DNA of 64,000 bases from Aeromonas dhakensis (GTDB taxonomy: Bacteria; Pseudomonadota; Gammaproteobacteria; Enterobacterales; Aeromonadaceae): contig NZ_CDBH01000045.1 of assembly GCF_000820305.1 (NCBI RefSeq), positions 1 through 64,000 of the forward strand. The letters run 5' to 3'. A program made the position numbers and the translations under genes. Of the stretch, positions 45,910 through 55,682 are shown in pieces; position 1 is the stretch's first letter; every line of letters begins with the position of its first letter. The notes under the pieces are model-generated. The model had not been told where the DNA came from. It ran no database searches and worked only from the letters and a program-made list of their open reading frames with translations.

Positions 45910-47364
45910 GTGAACATTCTCGGTTATTTGCAAAAGATCGGCCGGGCCTTGATGGTACCGGTAGCGGTATTGCCTGCCGCCGCGATCCTGATGGGGGTTG
46001 GCTACTGGATTGACCCGAATGGTTGGGGTGGTGACAGCGCGCTGGCCGCCTTCCTGATCAAGGCGGGTTCCGCCATCATCGACAAGATGTCCATCCTGTT
46101 CGCCGTGGGTGTTGCCTATGGCATGTCCAAAGACAAAGACGGTTCTGCCGCGCTGGCCGGTCTGGTCGGTTATCTGGTGGTGACCACCTTGCTGAGCCCG
46201 GGCGCGGTATCCCAAATCCAGCAGATCCCGCTGGACCAGGTGCCTGCTGCGTTTGGCAAGATTGAGAACCAGTTCATCGGTATCTTGACCGGTGTGATCG
46301 CGGCCGAGCTCTATAACCGCTTCAGCAGTGTGGAACTGCACAAGGCGCTGGCCTTCTTCTCCGGCCGTCGTTTGGTGCCGATCGTGACCTCCGTGGTGAT
46401 GATCGTGGTCGCCTTCGTCCTGATGGCCGTCTGGCCGGTCATTTACGGTGGTCTGGTGAGCTTTGGTGAATCCATCGTCAACCTGGGTTCCACCGGCGCC
46501 GGCATCTACGCCTTCTTCAACCGTCTGCTGATCCCGATTGGTCTGCACCACGCCCTGAACTCCGTGTTCTGGTTCGACGTGGCCGGCATCAACGACATCC
46601 CGAACTTCCTGGGTGGTCAATCCTCCATCGACGCCGGCAAGGCTGTCGTGGGTGTGACCGGCATGTATCAGGCCGGCTTCTTCCCCATCATGATGTTCGG
46701 TCTGCCGGGTGCCGCACTGGCCATCTACCACTCTGCCAAGAAAGAGAACAAGGACAAGGTTGCGTCCATCATGATCGCCGCCGCCTTTGCCTCCTTCTTC
46801 ACCGGGGTGACCGAGCCGCTCGAGTTCTCCTTCATGTTCGTGGCGCCGGTACTGTACGTCATCCACGCGTTCCTGACCGGTATCTCCGTGTTCATCGCCG
46901 CCTCCATGCACTGGATGGCTGGTTTCGGCTTCAGTGCCGGCCTGGTGGATATGGTGCTCTCCAGCCGCAACCCGCTGGCGACCAACTGGTACATGCTGAT
47001 CCCGCAGGGTCTGGTGTTCTTCGGCCTCTACTACGTGGTCTTCCGCGCAGTCATTGCCAAACTGGGTCTGAAAACCCCGGGTCGTGAAGATGACGAAGCG
47101 GTACCGGCACAGGCTCAAACCACTGACCGCACCGAGCTGGCCAAGCAATACCTGGAAGTGCTGGGCGGCCAGGAGAACCTGGTGACCATCGATGCCTGCA
47201 TCACCCGTCTGCGTCTGACCCTGAAAGATCGCAGCATCGTTGACGAGCGCAAGCTCAAAGCCCTGGGCGCGGCCGGTGTGGTCAAGCTCGGTGAGCAGAA
47301 CCTGCAGGTGATTCTGGGCCCATTGGCCGAAATCATCGCCGGTGAGATGAAGGCCCTGCGTTAA
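45910..47364 (+). CDS. nagE: N-acetylglucosamine PTS transporter, EIIC-EIIB (no IIA domain)
   Basis: 484 residues. Imports GlcNAc and phosphorylates it to GlcNAc-6-P. The membrane EIIC domain covers 1-365 (LGYLQKIGRALMVPVAVLPAAAI; PIGLHHALNSVFWFD; FFTGVTEPLEFSFMF). An EIIB domain follows at about 405-484, with the phosphorylated Cys in TIDACITRLRLTL. E. coli NagE (648 residues) continues with an EIIA domain that is absent here, so IIA must come from another protein, probably a Crr-type EIIA-Glc. The start is GTG at 45910, with aaggagagg 4 bases upstream. Confidence 0.95.
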   Translation: MNILGYLQKIGRALMVPVAVLPAAAILMGVGYWIDPNGWGGDSALAAFLIKAGSAIIDKMSILFAVGVAYGMSKDKDGSAALAGLVGYLVVTTLLSPGAVSQIQQIPLDQVPAAFGKIENQFIGILTGVIAAELYNRFSSVELHKALAFFSGRRLVPIVTSVVMIVVAFVLMAVWPVIYGGLVSFGESIVNLGSTGAGIYAFFNRLLIPIGLHHALNSVFWFDVAGINDIPNFLGGQSSIDAGKAVVGVTGMYQAGFFPIMMFGLPGAALAIYHSAKKENKDKVASIMIAAAFASFFTGVTEPLEFSFMFVAPVLYVIHAFLTGISVFIAASMHWMAGFGFSAGLVDMVLSSRNPLATNWYMLIPQGLVFFGLYYVVFRAVIAKLGLKTPGREDDEAVPAQAQTTDRTELAKQYLEVLGGQENLVTIDACITRLRLTLKDRSIVDERKLKALGAAGVVKLGEQNLQVILGPLAEIIAGEMKALR

Positions 47365-47413
47365 TCGGGCGCCAAGCTCGCCTCAAGTCTAAGTCCATTG
47401 TTGACATAACTAA

Positions 47414-47432
47414 GGGCCCCGCCTCGGGGCCC
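47414..47432 (+). terminator. GC hairpin between nagE and the chitobiase gene
   Basis: gggccccg-cct-cggggccc without a following T run; may stabilise the nagE mRNA end or allow read-through into the chitobiase gene. Confidence 0.4.
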
Positions 47433-47486
47433 CATATAAAAAAAGCCAAGAAAATCCAACCTTTACTTCAAATGAGAGCAGCAGTT

Positions 47487-50150
47487 ATGAACTTGAAACA
47501 TTCTCTGTTAGCCATTGCCATGTCTACCGTTTTCGCCGGTCCGGCACTTGCAGCCGATGCCGCCAAGCAAGCCGTGGTCGACGCCCTCGCCAGCAACCTG
47601 GTGGTCAAGTATGAAGTCGTCACCAACGACGGTGCCGGTGCCGGTCTCGACTGCCAGGCCCTGGGCTCCGAGTGGGCGAGCTGCGGCGTTGCCAAGCTGC
47701 ACCTGACCAACACCGGTGCTGACGTCACCTCCAAGGACTGGAGCATCTATGTCTCCTCCATCCGCCGCATCCAGCGGGTGGACAACGACCAGTTCACCAT
47801 CACCCACCTGACCGGCGACCTCTATCGTTTGACGCCGACCGAGAAGTTCCAGGGCTTTGCCAAGGATGCCACGGTCGAAGTGCCGTTGGTGGTGGAGTAC
47901 TGGGTATTGTTCGAATCTGACATCATGCCGAACTGGTATGTCGCCAGCGAAGGGGCCGAGCCGAAAGTGCTGGCCAGCATGAGCAACATCGACGATGCCA
48001 CCACCTACGAGAAGCCGATGCCGGCCGACGGCTGGAAGCGCACCAAGGATGACAACAACATCCTGATGAACAGCGAAACCCGTTTCGCCGCCAACCAGAC
48101 CAGCACCTTGCTGCCGGCTGGCAAGGTCGACAACCAGATCCTGCCGACCCCGATGAAGCAGGTGGTCAAGGCCGGCCCGCAGGTCGACTTCTCCACCATC
48201 AAGCTCAATGCCCTCGACCTGCCGAGCGATCGCGCCGAAGCCCTGAAGGCTCAACTGACCAAGCTGGGTGTTACCCTCTCCGACACCGGCTACCCAGTGA
48301 CCATCAAGCTCGGCAGCAAGCTCAAGCAGGCCGAAGGCTACGACATGACCATCGGCAAGAAGGGCACCGTCATTCAGGGGCACGACATCGAAGGTGCCTT
48401 CTGGGGTGCCCAGTCCCTGATCTCCCTCTTGGGAGTCAACGACAAGCTGGTGAGCCAGATGACCGTCGAGGATGCCCCGCGTTTTGAATACCGCGGCATG
48501 CAGACCGACGTGGCCCGTCACTTCAGAAGTCCCGAGACCCTGAAGAAGCTGGTGGATCAGATGTCTGCCATGAAGCTCAACGTGCTGCACCTTGGCCTGA
48601 CCAACGATGAAGGCTGGCGTCTGGAGATCCCGGGCCTGCCAGAGCTGACCGACGTCGGCAGCCAGCGTTGCCACGACGAGTCCGAAACCAAGTGCCTGAT
48701 GCCGCAGCTGGGCTCCGGCCCGACCAGCGACAACCAGGGTTCTGGTTTCTACAGCAAGGCCGACTACATCGACCTGGTGCGCTATGCCAAGGCACGCGGC
48801 GTGACCGTGATCCCCGAGATCAACATGCCGGCCCACGCCCGTGCCGCCGTGGTCTCCATGGAGGCGCGTTACAAGCGTCTGATGGCTGAAGGTAAAGAGG
48901 CCGAGGCCAACCAGTTCCGTCTGACCGACCCGGCCGATACTTCCAACGTCACCTCGGTGCAGTTCTACGACAAGATGTCCTTCATCAACCCCTGCCAGCC
49001 GGGCGCCGCCACCTTCGTGGCCAAGGTGATGGACGAAGTGGCCCAGATGCACCAGGCCGCCGGCCAGCCGCTGACTGCCTGGCACTACGGTGGTGACGAG
49101 GCGAAGAACATCATGCAGGGCGGCGGTTACCAGGACCCGGCCGTCACCAAGAAAGAAGATCTGGTGGCCTGGAAGGGCAACGTCGACTCCAGCAAGCAGG
49201 ACAAGCCGTTCGGCAAGTCCCCCATGTGCCAGAAGATGGTGGATGAGGGCAAGATCAAGGACGTGGCCGAGCTGCCGGTCTACTTCGCCAAGGAAGTGAG
49301 CGAGATGGTCAAGGGCCACGGCTTCTCCACCCTGCAGGCGTGGGAAGATGGTCTGAAGTACGCCACGGATGCCAGCGTGTTTGCCACCGACAAGACCCGG
49401 GTCAACTTCTGGGAAACCCTCTATTGGGGTGGCTTCAACGAAGCGATGAAGTGGGCGCACAAGGGCTATGAGGTGGTGCTCTCCAACCCGGATTACCTCT
49501 ACTTCGACTTCCCGAACGAGGTACACCCGGCCGAGCGTGGCTACTACTGGGCCACCCGCTTCAACGACACCCGCAAGGTGTTCGCCTTCGCCCCGGAAAA
49601 CCTGCCGCAGAACGCCGAGACCTCGGTTGATCGCGACGGCAACGCCTTCGTGGCCAAGGGTGACCAGGATCCGGTCAAGTTCAAGGGTATCTCCGGTCAG
49701 CAGTGGAGTGAAACCGTGCGTACCGACGCGCAATACGAGTACATGGTCTACCCGCGCATCTTCTCCATGGCCGAGCGCGCCTGGCACAAGGGCGGCTTCG
49801 AGCTCGACTACGTGAAGAACCGCGAGTTCTCCGGCACCACCAAGTTCGTCAACAAGGCCACCCTGAACAAGGAGTGGAACCAGTTCGCCAACGTGCTGGG
49901 TCAGCGCGTGCTGCCGAAACTGGATCAGGCCGGGGTGGAATACCGCCTCTCCGTACCGGGCGCCAAGGTGGTGAACGGCAAGCTTGAGGCGAACGTGGAT
50001 CTGCCAGGTCTGCCCATCCAGTACAGTCTGGATGGCAAGAGCTGGAGCGCCTACGACGCAGCCGCCAAGCCGAGCGTCAACGGCAAGGTCTACCTGCGCA
50101 CCACCAGTTTCGATGGCAAGCGCACCAGCCGCGTCACCGAGCTGAACTGA
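47487..50150 (+). CDS. Chitobiase / beta-N-acetylhexosaminidase (GH20)
   Basis: An 887-residue exported enzyme splitting chitobiose to GlcNAc, which the adjacent nag genes then take up and catabolise. A signal peptide (MNLKHSLLAIAMSTVFAGPALA-AD) is followed by an N-terminal carbohydrate-binding-like domain (about 25-190), a GH20b domain (to about 330), the GH20 barrel (FEYRGMQTDVARHFRSPETLK from about 335; catalytic Asp-Glu in HYGGDEAKN near 536) and a C-terminal Ig-like domain. The length matches Vibrio harveyi chitobiase (883). It lies 122 bases after nagE in the same direction. A methionine five codons earlier (47472) is an alternative start. Confidence 0.93.
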   Translation: MNLKHSLLAIAMSTVFAGPALAADAAKQAVVDALASNLVVKYEVVTNDGAGAGLDCQALGSEWASCGVAKLHLTNTGADVTSKDWSIYVSSIRRIQRVDNDQFTITHLTGDLYRLTPTEKFQGFAKDATVEVPLVVEYWVLFESDIMPNWYVASEGAEPKVLASMSNIDDATTYEKPMPADGWKRTKDDNNILMNSETRFAANQTSTLLPAGKVDNQILPTPMKQVVKAGPQVDFSTIKLNALDLPSDRAEALKAQLTKLGVTLSDTGYPVTIKLGSKLKQAEGYDMTIGKKGTVIQGHDIEGAFWGAQSLISLLGVNDKLVSQMTVEDAPRFEYRGMQTDVARHFRSPETLKKLVDQMSAMKLNVLHLGLTNDEGWRLEIPGLPELTDVGSQRCHDESETKCLMPQLGSGPTSDNQGSGFYSKADYIDLVRYAKARGVTVIPEINMPAHARAAVVSMEARYKRLMAEGKEAEANQFRLTDPADTSNVTSVQFYDKMSFINPCQPGAATFVAKVMDEVAQMHQAAGQPLTAWHYGGDEAKNIMQGGGYQDPAVTKKEDLVAWKGNVDSSKQDKPFGKSPMCQKMVDEGKIKDVAELPVYFAKEVSEMVKGHGFSTLQAWEDGLKYATDASVFATDKTRVNFWETLYWGGFNEAMKWAHKGYEVVLSNPDYLYFDFPNEVHPAERGYYWATRFNDTRKVFAFAPENLPQNAETSVDRDGNAFVAKGDQDPVKFKGISGQQWSETVRTDAQYEYMVYPRIFSMAERAWHKGGFELDYVKNREFSGTTKFVNKATLNKEWNQFANVLGQRVLPKLDQAGVEYRLSVPGAKVVNGKLEANVDLPGLPIQYSLDGKSWSAYDAAAKPSVNGKVYLRTTSFDGKRTSRVTELN

Positions 50151-50495
50151 TAGCCCTCAATCCATAACGCAAGGTGGGTCGCAAGACCCGCCTTTCCCAA
50201 GGACGATGGTCATCGGGCTTGGGAAAGGTTGACTGTGCGTGTGAGCCTTTGTTGTGTGTGTATTGTCTGTTTTTGTTTTTCATCACCTTGAACCCCGCCG
50301 CGTGCGGGGTCTTTTTTTCGCCAGTCAGTCAAACCGGCCACTAGGGCGGGGCGTTTTGCTGCGCAAGTACCCCGAAACGGGCAAATTCAGGTTGAGACAG
50401 GGCGCGTAATGAGGGATCATATCCGGCTTGACGGCGGGGGGTTGAGGGTGCCAGCCGGCACAACTTCCGCCAGTGACGCATTTTTGAGGTGAGCC
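50151..50495. other. Chitobiase-glnS spacer
   Basis: 345 bp. Three successive hairpins follow the chitobiase stop: gtgggtc-gcaa-gacccgc (about 50174-50191), a long stem ctttcccaag/cttgggaaag (about 50191-50227) and the terminator at 50291. The rest is the glnS leader with no gene. Confidence 0.5.
50291..50319 (+). terminator. Terminator of the chitobiase gene
   Basis: Hairpin accccgc-cgcgt-gcggggt followed by ct7. Confidence 0.88.
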
Positions 50496-52157
50496 ATGAG
50501 TCAGGCGAACAGCCCAACTAACTTTATTCGTCAGATCATTGATGAAGATCTGGCCAGCGGTAAGCACTCCAGTGTGCATACCCGTTTTCCGCCCGAGCCG
50601 AACGGTTATCTCCATATCGGTCACGCCAAGTCCATCTGCCTGAACTTCGGCATCGCCCGCGACTACCAGGGCCAATGCAACCTGCGCTTCGACGACACCA
50701 ACCCGGTGAAGGAAGATATCGAGTACGTTGAGTCCATCAAACAGGACGTGCAGTGGCTCGGCTTCCAGTGGAACGGCGAGATCTGCTACTCCTCCGACTA
50801 TTTCGACAAGCTGCACGGCTATGCCATCGAGCTCATCGAGAAGGGGCTGGCCTACGTGGACGAGCTCTCTGCCGAGCAGATGCGCGAATACCGCGGTACT
50901 CTGACCGCGCCGGGCAAGAACAGCCCGTTCCGCGATCGCAGCGTGGAAGAGAACCTGGCCCTGTTCGAGAAGATGAAGAACGGCGAGTTTGCCGAAGGCA
51001 CCGCCTGCCTGCGCGCCAAGATCGACATGGCTTCCCCTTTCATGGTGATGCGTGACCCCGTCATCTATCGCATCAAGTTTGCCCACCACCACCAGACCGG
51101 TGACAAGTGGTGCATCTACCCGATGTATGACTTCACTCACTGCATCTCGGACGCCCTGGAAGGGATTACCCACTCCATCTGTACGCTGGAGTTCCAGGAC
51201 AACCGTCGCCTGTACGACTGGGTGCTGGATAACATCACCATCGATTGCCACCCGCGTCAGTACGAGTTCTCTCGTCTGAACCTCGAATACACCGTCATGT
51301 CCAAGCGCAAGCTGAACCTGCTGGTGACCGAGAAGCACGTGGACGGTTGGGACGATCCGCGCATGCTGACCGTCTCCGGCCTGCGCCGCCGCGGCTACAC
51401 CCCGGCCTCCATCCGCGAGTTCTGCAAGCGCATCGGTGTTACCAAGCAGGACAACATCGTTGAGATGAGCATGCTGGAAGCCTGCATCCGCGAAGATCTC
51501 AACGAGAATGCCCCGCGCGCCATGGCCGTGCTGCATCCGGTCAAGGTGGTCATCGAGAACCTGGCCGCCGACGAAGTGCTGACTGCCCCGGCGCATCCGA
51601 GCAATGCCGAGATGGGTACCCGCGAGTTGAACTTCACCCGCGAGATCCTCATCGATGAAGCGGACTTCAAAGAAGAAGCCAACAAGCAGTTCAAGCGTCT
51701 GGTACTGGGCAAGGAAGTGCGTCTGCGCAACGCCTATGTCATCAAGGCCGAGCGGGTCGAGAAGGATGCGGACGGCAAGATCACCTGCATCTACTGCTCT
51801 TACGACCCCGAGACCCTGGGCAAGGATCCGGCGGACGGTCGCAAGGTGAAAGGGGTGATCCACTGGGTCAGCGCCACTCACTCCCTGCCGGCCGAAGTGC
51901 GCCTCTACGACCGCCTGTTCAAAGTGCCGAACCCAGGCGCCGAAGAGGACTTCGAAGCGGCCCTGAACCCGGAATCCCTGGTGATCATCGAGGGGGCCCG
52001 CGTGGAAGCTTCCCTCAAGGATGCCAAGCCGGAGCAGGCTTACCAGTTCGAGCGTGAAGGGTATTTCTGCGCCGACAACAAGCTCTCCAGCCCGGAGCAC
52101 CTGGTGTTCAACCGCACCGTGGCCCTGCGCGACGTGTGGGGCAAGGCCGAGGCCTGA
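50496..52157 (+). CDS. glnS: Glutaminyl-tRNA synthetase
   Basis: Class I synthetase charging tRNA-Gln; 553 residues (E. coli 554). ATP-site motifs are HIGH in [10 protein letters not shown] (residues 40-43) and a KMSKS variant VMSKRKL (near 268-274). The C-terminal anticodon-binding barrels are present ([22 protein letters not shown]). Aggtgag precedes the ATG. It sits downstream of the nag genes and ahead of fur, as in E. coli. Confidence 0.97.
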   Translation: MSQANSPTNFIRQIIDEDLASGKHSSVHTRFPPEPNGYLHIGHAKSICLNFGIARDYQGQCNLRFDDTNPVKEDIEYVESIKQDVQWLGFQWNGEICYSSDYFDKLHGYAIELIEKGLAYVDELSAEQMREYRGTLTAPGKNSPFRDRSVEENLALFEKMKNGEFAEGTACLRAKIDMASPFMVMRDPVIYRIKFAHHHQTGDKWCIYPMYDFTHCISDALEGITHSICTLEFQDNRRLYDWVLDNITIDCHPRQYEFSRLNLEYTVMSKRKLNLLVTEKHVDGWDDPRMLTVSGLRRRGYTPASIREFCKRIGVTKQDNIVEMSMLEACIREDLNENAPRAMAVLHPVKVVIENLAADEVLTAPAHPSNAEMGTRELNFTREILIDEADFKEEANKQFKRLVLGKEVRLRNAYVIKAERVEKDADGKITCIYCSYDPETLGKDPADGRKVKGVIHWVSATHSLPAEVRLYDRLFKVPNPGAEEDFEAALNPESLVIIEGARVEASLKDAKPEQAYQFEREGYFCADNKLSSPEHLVFNRTVALRDVWGKAEA

Positions 52158-52207
52158 TGAAGGAGGGCAGGGGAGACCCTGCCCTTTATTGTCCGGAATA
52201 TGGGCAT

Positions 52208-52236
52208 AAAAAAGCCAGCATCATGCTGGCTTTTTT
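52208..52236. terminator. Bidirectional terminator between glnS and fur
   Basis: Perfect hairpin aaaaaagccagca-tca-tgctggctttttt. Confidence 0.92.
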
Positions 52237-52255
52237 ATTGCGCGGGTTCTGCCAA

Positions 52256-52684
52256 TCAATCGTCGTGCTTGCAGTCGCCGGCGGCGCAGTGGCCATAGAG
52301 ATAGAGGCTGTGATTGGTCAGACGGATGTTGTGCTTCTTGGCGATCTCGGTCTGGCGCTGCTCGATCACCTCGTCGGAGAACTCGATCACCTTGCCGCAG
52401 TCGAGGCAGACCAGGTGGTCGTGGTGTTCCTGGGTGGCCAGCTCGAACACCGACTTGCCCCCTTCGAAGTGGTGACGGGTGACGATACCGGCATCATCAA
52501 ACTGGTTGAGAACGCGGTAGACGGTAGCGAGACCAATCTCTTCACCCTGGTCGATCAGTCGTTTGTACAGATCTTCCGCACTGGTGTGCTGGCAGTCCGG
52601 CTGTTGCAGGATTTCCAGGATCTTGACGCGGGGCAAGGTGATCTTGAGCCCGGCCTTTTTTAACGCTTGGTTGTTGTCTGCCAT
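52256..52684 (-). CDS. fur: Ferric uptake regulator Fur
   Basis: 142 residues. Iron-responsive repressor; winged helix in the N-terminal half (ALKKAGLKITLPRVKILEIL; TVYRVLNQFDDAGIVTRHHFEGG). Metal-binding residues include HHDHLVCLDCGKVIEF and the C-terminal HCAAGDCKHDD with a second cysteine pair. It is divergent from the thioesterase gene and lies within the fur-fldA block of E. coli-like synteny. I see no clear Fur box or uof-like leader peptide in front of it. Confidence 0.97.
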   Translation of the reverse strand: MADNNQALKKAGLKITLPRVKILEILQQPDCQHTSAEDLYKRLIDQGEEIGLATVYRVLNQFDDAGIVTRHHFEGGKSVFELATQEHHDHLVCLDCGKVIEFSDEVIEQRQTEIAKKHNIRLTNHSLYLYGHCAAGDCKHDD

Positions 52685-52925
52685 TTCTATTTATTCGCAT
52701 TCTCGAAGGTGTGGTTATTCTGATTGACTGCCGCTGTAATGGCAACCACGAACTCGCTTGGCCTGTCATTATAGGTCGTAGCTCACCTAAAAATAAACCC
52801 AGTAATTCAAGGGCTTTAGCGCGATCGACCGCCTATCCACGAATTGTGCGGATTGTGACGGCGGCTTGCTCACCCGCCGAATGTTGATAAAATGTAACCT
52901 TCTTCACTCTGGTCGGATGAGATCC

Positions 52926-53408
52926 ATGGATTGGCTTTTTGACAACGCGGCCTGGGTGCGCCGCGCCCTCAACGCCTGGCCCCCCTTCTGGGGCGCGGGC
53001 ATCAAGATAGAGACATTGAGCGATGATTTTCGCTTCTGCCGGGTCACCCTCAAGTCCCGCTGGTGGAACAAGAATGCCAACCGCACCCAGTTTGGCGGCA
53101 GCATGTTTGCGATGACCGATCCCATCTATCCACTGATGCTGATGGGTTATTTCAAGAACCGCTACTACGTCTGGGACAAGGCGGGCAGCATCAACTACAT
53201 CAAGCCCGGCAAGGGCAAGCTGGTGGCCGAATTCACCCTCACCGACGGCAAGCTGGCCGCCATAGTCGCGGCGACCGAAGGGGGAGACAAGCACTTTCCC
53301 GAGTTCGAGGTGACGGTACAGGATGGCCAGGGCGAGCTGGTGGCCCAGGTCAAGCGCACCCTCTATGTGCGGGCCAAGCCCGAGCACAGGGGCGGCGAGA
53401 GCGTATGA
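52926..53408 (+). CDS. DUF4442 hotdog-fold thioesterase-like protein
   Basis: 160 residues of the DUF4442 family, a hotdog fold related to PaaI-type thioesterases (RFCRVTLKSRWWNKNANRTQFGGSMFAMTDPIYPLMLM; the NRT-FGGS segment sits where the catalytic loop lies in relatives). Substrate unknown. It is inserted between fur and fldA, which adjoin more closely in E. coli. The start at 52926 has ggatgag upstream; 52917 is an alternative. Confidence 0.85.
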   Translation: MDWLFDNAAWVRRALNAWPPFWGAGIKIETLSDDFRFCRVTLKSRWWNKNANRTQFGGSMFAMTDPIYPLMLMGYFKNRYYVWDKAGSINYIKPGKGKLVAEFTLTDGKLAAIVAATEGGDKHFPEFEVTVQDGQGELVAQVKRTLYVRAKPEHRGGESV

Positions 53409-53416
53409 CCAGAAAA

Positions 53417-53444
53417 CAACAAGGGCCCCGCGAGGCCCTTGTTG
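53417..53444. terminator. Terminator between the thioesterase gene and fldA
   Basis: Hairpin caacaagggcc/ggcccttgttg; T-rich on the minus side, so mainly for fldA. Confidence 0.82.
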
Positions 53445-53467
53445 TCAGAGGTGCTGGCAAGCGTGGA

Positions 53468-53992
53468 TCACTCCAGCTCGGCCAGGCACATCTCTTCATG
53501 CAGCTGTTTGCACCAGCCCTTGACGCGCTCGGCAGTCATCTCGGGTTGGCGATCTTCGTCGATGCCCAGACCCACGAAATGCTTGTCGTCCACCAGCGCC
53601 TTGGAGGCTTCGAACTCGTAACCGGCGGTCGGCCAGTGGCCGATGACGATGGCGCCTTTGGCTTCGACGATGTCACGCAGGGTGCCCATGGCGTCGAGGA
53701 AGTACTCGGCATAATCTTCCTGATCGCCGCATCCGAAGATGGCGACCAGCTTGTTGGTGAAGTCGATCTCTTCCAGCTCGGGGAAGAAGTCGTCCCAGTC
53801 GGCCTGGGCTTCGCCATAGTACCAAGTCGGGATACCGAACATCAGCAGATCGAAGCTGTCGATGTCGGCCTTGCTGCTCTTGGCAATGTCACGGACTTCA
53901 ATCAGTTGTTTGCCCAGTTCTTTCTGGATCATCTTGGCGACAGCTTCGGTATTACCGGTATCGCTGCCGAAAAACAGACCTACACTAGCCAT
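53468..53992 (-). CDS. fldA: Flavodoxin FldA
   Basis: 174 residues (E. coli 176). FMN electron carrier. The phosphate-binding loop is GSDTGNTEA (residues 9-17), the FMN-stacking Trp/Tyr are in TWYYGEAQADWDDFF and GDQEDYAEYF. Likely partners include the PFOR encoded at 7317-10892. It is followed by ybfE-type genes in the same direction (upstream, 40 bases), as in E. coli. Confidence 0.97.
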   Translation of the reverse strand: MASVGLFFGSDTGNTEAVAKMIQKELGKQLIEVRDIAKSSKADIDSFDLLMFGIPTWYYGEAQADWDDFFPELEEIDFTNKLVAIFGCGDQEDYAEYFLDAMGTLRDIVEAKGAIVIGHWPTAGYEFEASKALVDDKHFVGLGIDEDRQPEMTAERVKGWCKQLHEEMCLAELE

Positions 53993-54031
53993 AGTGTTTA
54001 GTTACCCGTATCTGGTGTTAATGCTTAACGG

Positions 54032-54328
54032 TCAGATTGCGATGCCTGCTGCATGTGCAGACTCAATCTGTTGCTTCAGGATAGATTGGATCAGCTCGGC
54101 TCGGCTGACGTTCTGTTGTAACGCAAGTTGGTTCAGGCGCTCCAGCAATTCGGACTCCACCTTTAACTCTACCCGCTTCAGGCCGTTCTCTCGATCGCGC
54201 TTGAGCTGGTTGCGCTTGTTGATCTTGAGCTGGGTCTCGCGGGGGAGTGGGTTGGTCTTTGGCCTGCCGGGGCGCTTCTCGTTTGCGAACAGATCCAGTG
54301 TTGTTCGATCAGTTTGCTGTTTGGCCAT
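54032..54328 (-). CDS. ybfE: LexA-regulated-type small protein YbfE
   Basis: 98 residues, very basic, with a ribbon-helix-helix-like C-terminal half (RVELKVESELLERLNQLALQQNVSRAELIQSILKQQIE), preceded by a GRPKTNPLPRETQ linker. Matches E. coli YbfE in position and size; that gene is under LexA control, but I see no proper LexA box here. Between the DUF2788 gene and fldA. Confidence 0.88.
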   Translation of the reverse strand: MAKQQTDRTTLDLFANEKRPGRPKTNPLPRETQLKINKRNQLKRDRENGLKRVELKVESELLERLNQLALQQNVSRAELIQSILKQQIESAHAAGIAI

Positions 54329-54348
54329 ACATCACAGATGGAAATAAG

Positions 54349-54570
54349 TTAGCCGATGCCTGAGCCTTCCCAGCCCAGTTCGATCAGCCCCTTGGCGACA
54401 AAACCTGCACAACCCAGGAAGAGTACCAACCAGACGATGAATCGGCCGAAACGGGGCACATTGCCGCGTTTGAGCACGTCCTGAATGGCCAGGCCAATCA
54501 ATACGAAAATGGCCACAAAGAATAACTTCAGGCCCAGACTCTCGATCAGGTCGATATGTTCACTTAGCAT
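54349..54570 (-). CDS. DUF2788 small membrane protein
   Basis: 73 residues with two membrane helices (LGLKLFFVAIFVLIGLAIQDVL and FIVWLVLFLGCAGFVAKGLI) joined by a basic loop KRGNVPRFGR. Matches the DUF2788 family, function unknown. 20 bases upstream of ybfE, so probably in one transcript with ybfE and fldA. Confidence 0.85.
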   Translation of the reverse strand: MLSEHIDLIESLGLKLFFVAIFVLIGLAIQDVLKRGNVPRFGRFIVWLVLFLGCAGFVAKGLIELGWEGSGIG

Positions 54571-54625
54571 GGATTGCGCACACTCCTTATGACGGGCGCA
54601 CTATATCACAAAGGATTTGAAACTG

Positions 54626-55408
54626 TTAACCGCCTGTCGACAGGAAATCCACAACCAGTTTGTTGAACAAAACCGGCTTTTCCGCGTGCAGCCAGTGACC
54701 GGTGCCGGCGATGACCCGGGCCTTGGCGGCGGGAAATTGCGCCATCACCGTCTCGGTATGCGCGGGCAGCATGTAGTCGGAATCACCCCCCTTGATGAAG
54801 AGCGCAGGCCCTTCGAAACGGCTCTGTGGATCGGGCCAGCCCATGATGTTGGCGTAGTTGCGCTCAAGGGCCGGTACGTTGAAACGCCAGCCCCAACCCG
54901 ACTCTCCCTTGGCGAAGGACTTGAGCAGGAACTGGCGCACGCCGGCGATCTCGACATGCTCGGCCAGGATGGCTTCCGCCTCGCTGCGGCTTTGCGGAGT
55001 GCTCGCGAGCGTGGCATTGAGGCCGGCAAACACGTTCTGGTGGTGGGCGTGAGGGTAGGCGACCGGCGCTATGTCGGCCACTACCAGCCTGGCGACGCGG
55101 GTCGGCGCCTGCTTGGCAACCTGCATGGCCACCTTGCCCCCCATGGAGTGGCCCACGATGGCCACCTGTTCAAGCCCCAGCTGATCGAGCAGGGCGAGCA
55201 GATCGGCGGCCTGGGCCGGGTAGCTCATCTCGTCGGAGTGAAAGGAGGCGCCGTGGTTGCGCAGATCGACGCTGATGACCCGGTATTGTTCGCTCAGCGG
55301 GCGTGCCAGCAAGCCCAGGTTGTCCAGGCTGCCGAACAGCCCGTGGATCAGCACGACGGGTTGGCCCTGGCCCTGCTCCTTGAAGTTCAATAATGGGTTT
55401 TGTTGCAA
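54626..55408 (-). CDS. ybfF: Alpha/beta-hydrolase esterase YbfF
   Basis: 260 residues. Acyl-CoA/short-ester hydrolase. Oxyanion VLIHGLFGSLDNL near 19-31, nucleophile Ser in VGHSMGGK (near 88), and a C-terminal His in GTGHWLHAEKP. E. coli YbfF is 254 residues and also adjoins seqA divergently. Its start lies 274 bp from the seqA start. Confidence 0.93.
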   Translation of the reverse strand: MQQNPLLNFKEQGQGQPVVLIHGLFGSLDNLGLLARPLSEQYRVISVDLRNHGASFHSDEMSYPAQAADLLALLDQLGLEQVAIVGHSMGGKVAMQVAKQAPTRVARLVVADIAPVAYPHAHHQNVFAGLNATLASTPQSRSEAEAILAEHVEIAGVRQFLLKSFAKGESGWGWRFNVPALERNYANIMGWPDPQSRFEGPALFIKGGDSDYMLPAHTETVMAQFPAAKARVIAGTGHWLHAEKPVLFNKLVVDFLSTGG

Positions 55409-55682
55409 AATGACACCTTGTCGGTCGTGAGTACGTTGCTCGCCATGATTTAACGCACTGGAAAGAAAAGGATTTCACTCATCACGGAGCAAAAAAGTGT
55501 GGTTTTTTTCCTAAAAAAAGCCAGCCAGATCGGCTATCAGTGCGACGGATCACACACTTGGGCCGCTATTATGCCGTATTCTCGATGAGATTCATGCACA
55601 TCTGTCCACCCCTTGCTTGGGCTGCCGGGTTTGCCTATGTATAATCGCCGCATCCGAATTTCGACGAGTCCAGCGCATCCCT

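Noticed and set aside
47508-49787. 759-codon frame antisense to the chitobiase
   Set aside because: Shadow frame without ribosome site or domain.
52542-52769. uof-like leader peptide upstream of fur
   Set aside because: The available frame is far longer than a leader, runs inside fur in another frame and shows no similarity to Uof.
54633-54644. cctgtcgacagg as a LexA box near ybfE/ybfF
   Set aside because: The CTGT/ACAG halves are only 2 bases apart instead of 8, and it lies inside the end of ybfF, not at a promoter.
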